A stretch of DNA of 13,729 nucleotides from Candidatus Auribacterota bacterium (GTDB lineage Bacteria > Auribacterota > Tritonobacteria > UBA1439). A program made the translations under genes and the position numbers. The notes beneath the pieces were generated by a model. The model did not search any database and was not told where the DNA came from. It worked only from the letters and a program-made list of their open reading frames with translations. Each line of letters opens with the position of its first letter. Position 1 is the stretch's first letter. Of this stretch, positions 12,651-13,729 are shown piece by piece. Location of the stretch: positions 1 to 13,729 of the forward strand of contig JAPLCY010000177.1 in assembly GCA_026391995.1 (NCBI GenBank). Reading direction: 5' to 3'.

Positions 12651-13622
12651 TCATGACCGGTCCCCCTCCGCTCCGCGATGCCCCAGGATGGAGTAGAAGA
12701 CGCCGCCGAGGATCGCGACAAGGATGTTCTTTGCGCGGAGGACCAGGCCGATCGAGAGGGCGCCGGCCTCGGTGATCCCGAGGCGGGAGAAGAATATGGT
12801 GAAGGCGGCCTCCCAGACGCCGACGCCGTTGGGGGTCAGGGGGAGCGTGCAGAGGAGCAGTATGAGGGGGATGACCAGCATGATGTCGAGGAACGGCACC
12901 TCGATGCCGAGCGCCAGGCAGACGATGTAGGTATTGACGCTTGTCAGGAGCTGGAAGAGCACCGAATAGAAGAGGGCCCACGCGATCGCGCCGCGGAAGG
13001 CGCGGAACGAATAGATGGCGTCGTGGAACTGCAGAAGCCGTGCCCGCCACTTCTCGCACCGGCGCCACCGGATAAGGCCCGCGGCCCGGTCGATGAGCGC
13101 CTTGTTGAAAAGGAGCAGGAGAAAGAGAATGAACCCCGCGGTTACGAGATAGATGAGCGGCGCGATGCCCGCTGTCTTGACCGAGCCGTGATTGAGGAGC
13201 GCGGCGCAGAACGCGACGCCCACCAGTCCGGTGAGGCCGGTGAGGCGCTCCATGAAGACCGAGGCGAACGACTCAATCTGGCTCTTGATCTCCTTGCCGA
13301 AGACGTAGCCGCGTACGACATCGCCGCCGAACATGCTGGGGAGGAAGATCGAGAAGAAGTAGCCGATGACGTAGTAGAAGACGAGCCGGTGGAGCGAGAC
13401 GCTGATCCCCCGGGCGGCGAGGAGCACCCGCCAGCGCGCGCAGCTGATGGCGATGCCGACATAGGCGGTGGCGAGGATGGGGATGATCCAGGCCGGCTTG
13501 ATCCGCATGAACGCGTCGGCGACCTTGCCGAGCCCCACCCACCAGACGACCAGGGCGAGGAGGAGCAGGCCCACGATGAGGCGGCCGGCCCCGCTGCCGA
13601 GTGATGATTGTGCGTGAGCCAT
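12651..13622 (-). CDS. Flippase-like / lysylphosphatidylglycerol synthase TM-region membrane protein
   Basis: This 323-aa integral membrane protein has about seven to nine hydrophobic segments (near 15-30, 44-60, 80-95, 125-142, 152-172, 211-228, 232-262, 268-280, 296-312). Family motifs are CARWRVLLAARG (61-72), FFSIFLPSMFGGDVVRGY (89-106), SVFMERLTGL (121-130) and PLTPNGVGVWEAAF (261-274). The family includes the membrane half of MprF, and proteins linked to lipid flipping or polyprenyl-glycolipid export in glycan clusters. The soluble aminoacyl-transferase half of MprF is absent. The start ATG 13622 is 3 nt after the upstream stop (TGACCGATG), so it is co-transcribed with the partial gene before it. 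Substrate unknown. Confidence 0.8.
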   Translation of the reverse strand: MAHAQSSLGSGAGRLIVGLLLLALVVWWVGLGKVADAFMRIKPAWIIPILATAYVGIAISCARWRVLLAARGISVSLHRLVFYYVIGYFFSIFLPSMFGGDVVRGYVFGKEIKSQIESFASVFMERLTGLTGLVGVAFCAALLNHGSVKTAGIAPLIYLVTAGFILFLLLLFNKALIDRAAGLIRWRRCEKWRARLLQFHDAIYSFRAFRGAIAWALFYSVLFQLLTSVNTYIVCLALGIEVPFLDIMLVIPLILLLCTLPLTPNGVGVWEAAFTIFFSRLGITEAGALSIGLVLRAKNILVAILGGVFYSILGHRGAEGDRS

Positions 13623-13625
13623 CGG

Positions 13626-13729
13626 TCAGTACACCCCGCCGAGGAACGGCGCGAGGAGCTCGGCGCTTTGCCGCGCCTTCGCCTTTTCCCGTGCGATCGC
13701 GGGAGCGAGCCGTTGTTTTAGTCCGGCGC
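13626..13729 (-). CDS. C-terminal 33 residues of an unidentified protein
   Basis: The minus strand is open from the window edge to TGA at 13626-13628. It ends QSAELLAPFLGGVY and contains a charged helix-like stretch (AREKAKARQSAE). The 3-nt gap to the flippase-like gene and the shared strand suggest an operon. Members of that membrane family often sit beside glycosyltransferases, but these residues are too few to say. Confidence 0.5.
   Translation of the reverse strand, partial: AGLKQRLAPAIAREKAKARQSAELLAPFLGGVY

Noticed and set aside
12678..13604. A 308-codon plus-strand frame rich in Asp/Glu/Arg
   Set aside because: It is the mirror of the flippase-like membrane protein, whose motifs and hydrophobic pattern are clear. 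The acidic composition is a by-product of antisense reading.
1..13729. tRNA, rRNA, insertion sequences or riboswitches
   Set aside because: I saw no cloverleaf, rRNA-like segment, terminal inverted repeats with transposase, or recognisable riboswitch in the short intergenic gaps. No gene-free stretch exceeds about 200 bases.

Overview
The window is a gene-dense, high-GC stretch of a bacterial chromosome. Genes are tightly packed, often with 4-bp ATGA overlaps, and are arranged in a few short operons. Nothing in it looks like a phage, transposon or defence island. The content suggests an uncultivated, probably anaerobic bacterium. It has a siroheme-decarboxylase-type (Ahb) protein next to the C5-pathway heme gene hemL, a two-[4Fe-4S] DUF362 protein, a GSI-alpha glutamine synthetase without an adenylylation site, and a nucleotidyltransferase of a type I associate with archaea. 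The lineage cannot be fixed from this sequence alone.

Layout. Bases 1-3385 (+): the tail of an unidentified CDS, an Lrp/AsnC-fold siroheme decarboxylase, hemL (broken as given here by an internal deletion plus frameshift near 1320), an MBL-fold hydrolase of the glyoxalase II/YcbL type, and xerD. All abut or overlap and look like one transcription unit. Bases 3415-5229 (+): a promoter, an exported HAD-type phosphatase, and a membrane protein with a stand-alone CHASE2-like sensor. Bases 5236-6625 (-): glnA with its own clear sigma70-type promoter, convergent with the preceding gene.

Bases 6661-10740 (-): one apparent six-gene operon. It has a near-consensus promoter at 10712-10740 and ends at a small hairpin plus T-run at 6661-6682. 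In transcription order it encodes a 67-aa basic protein, a 111-aa cysteine-rich exported protein, a PHP-domain phosphoesterase, a DUF362 ferredoxin-like protein, QueD, and an exported HEAT-repeat protein. A nucleotidyltransferase gene (10816-11850, +) is divergent from this operon. It is followed by a tract of heptamer and 12-mer repeats and an unusual small heat-shock protein that carries a signal peptide (11940-12575). Bases 12651-13729 (-): a lysylphosphatidylglycerol-synthase-TM/flippase-like membrane protein and the tail of another CDS upstream of it. A 13-bp triple repeat with an inverted copy separates it from the Hsp20 gene.

The points most worth checking are the hemL lesion (real pseudogene or assembly error), the secreted Hsp20 and the repeat tract before it, the two small unknown genes leading the minus-strand operon, the output-less CHASE2 protein, and a 9-A run inside the PHP gene. 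I did not find a coherent new defence or mobile system.
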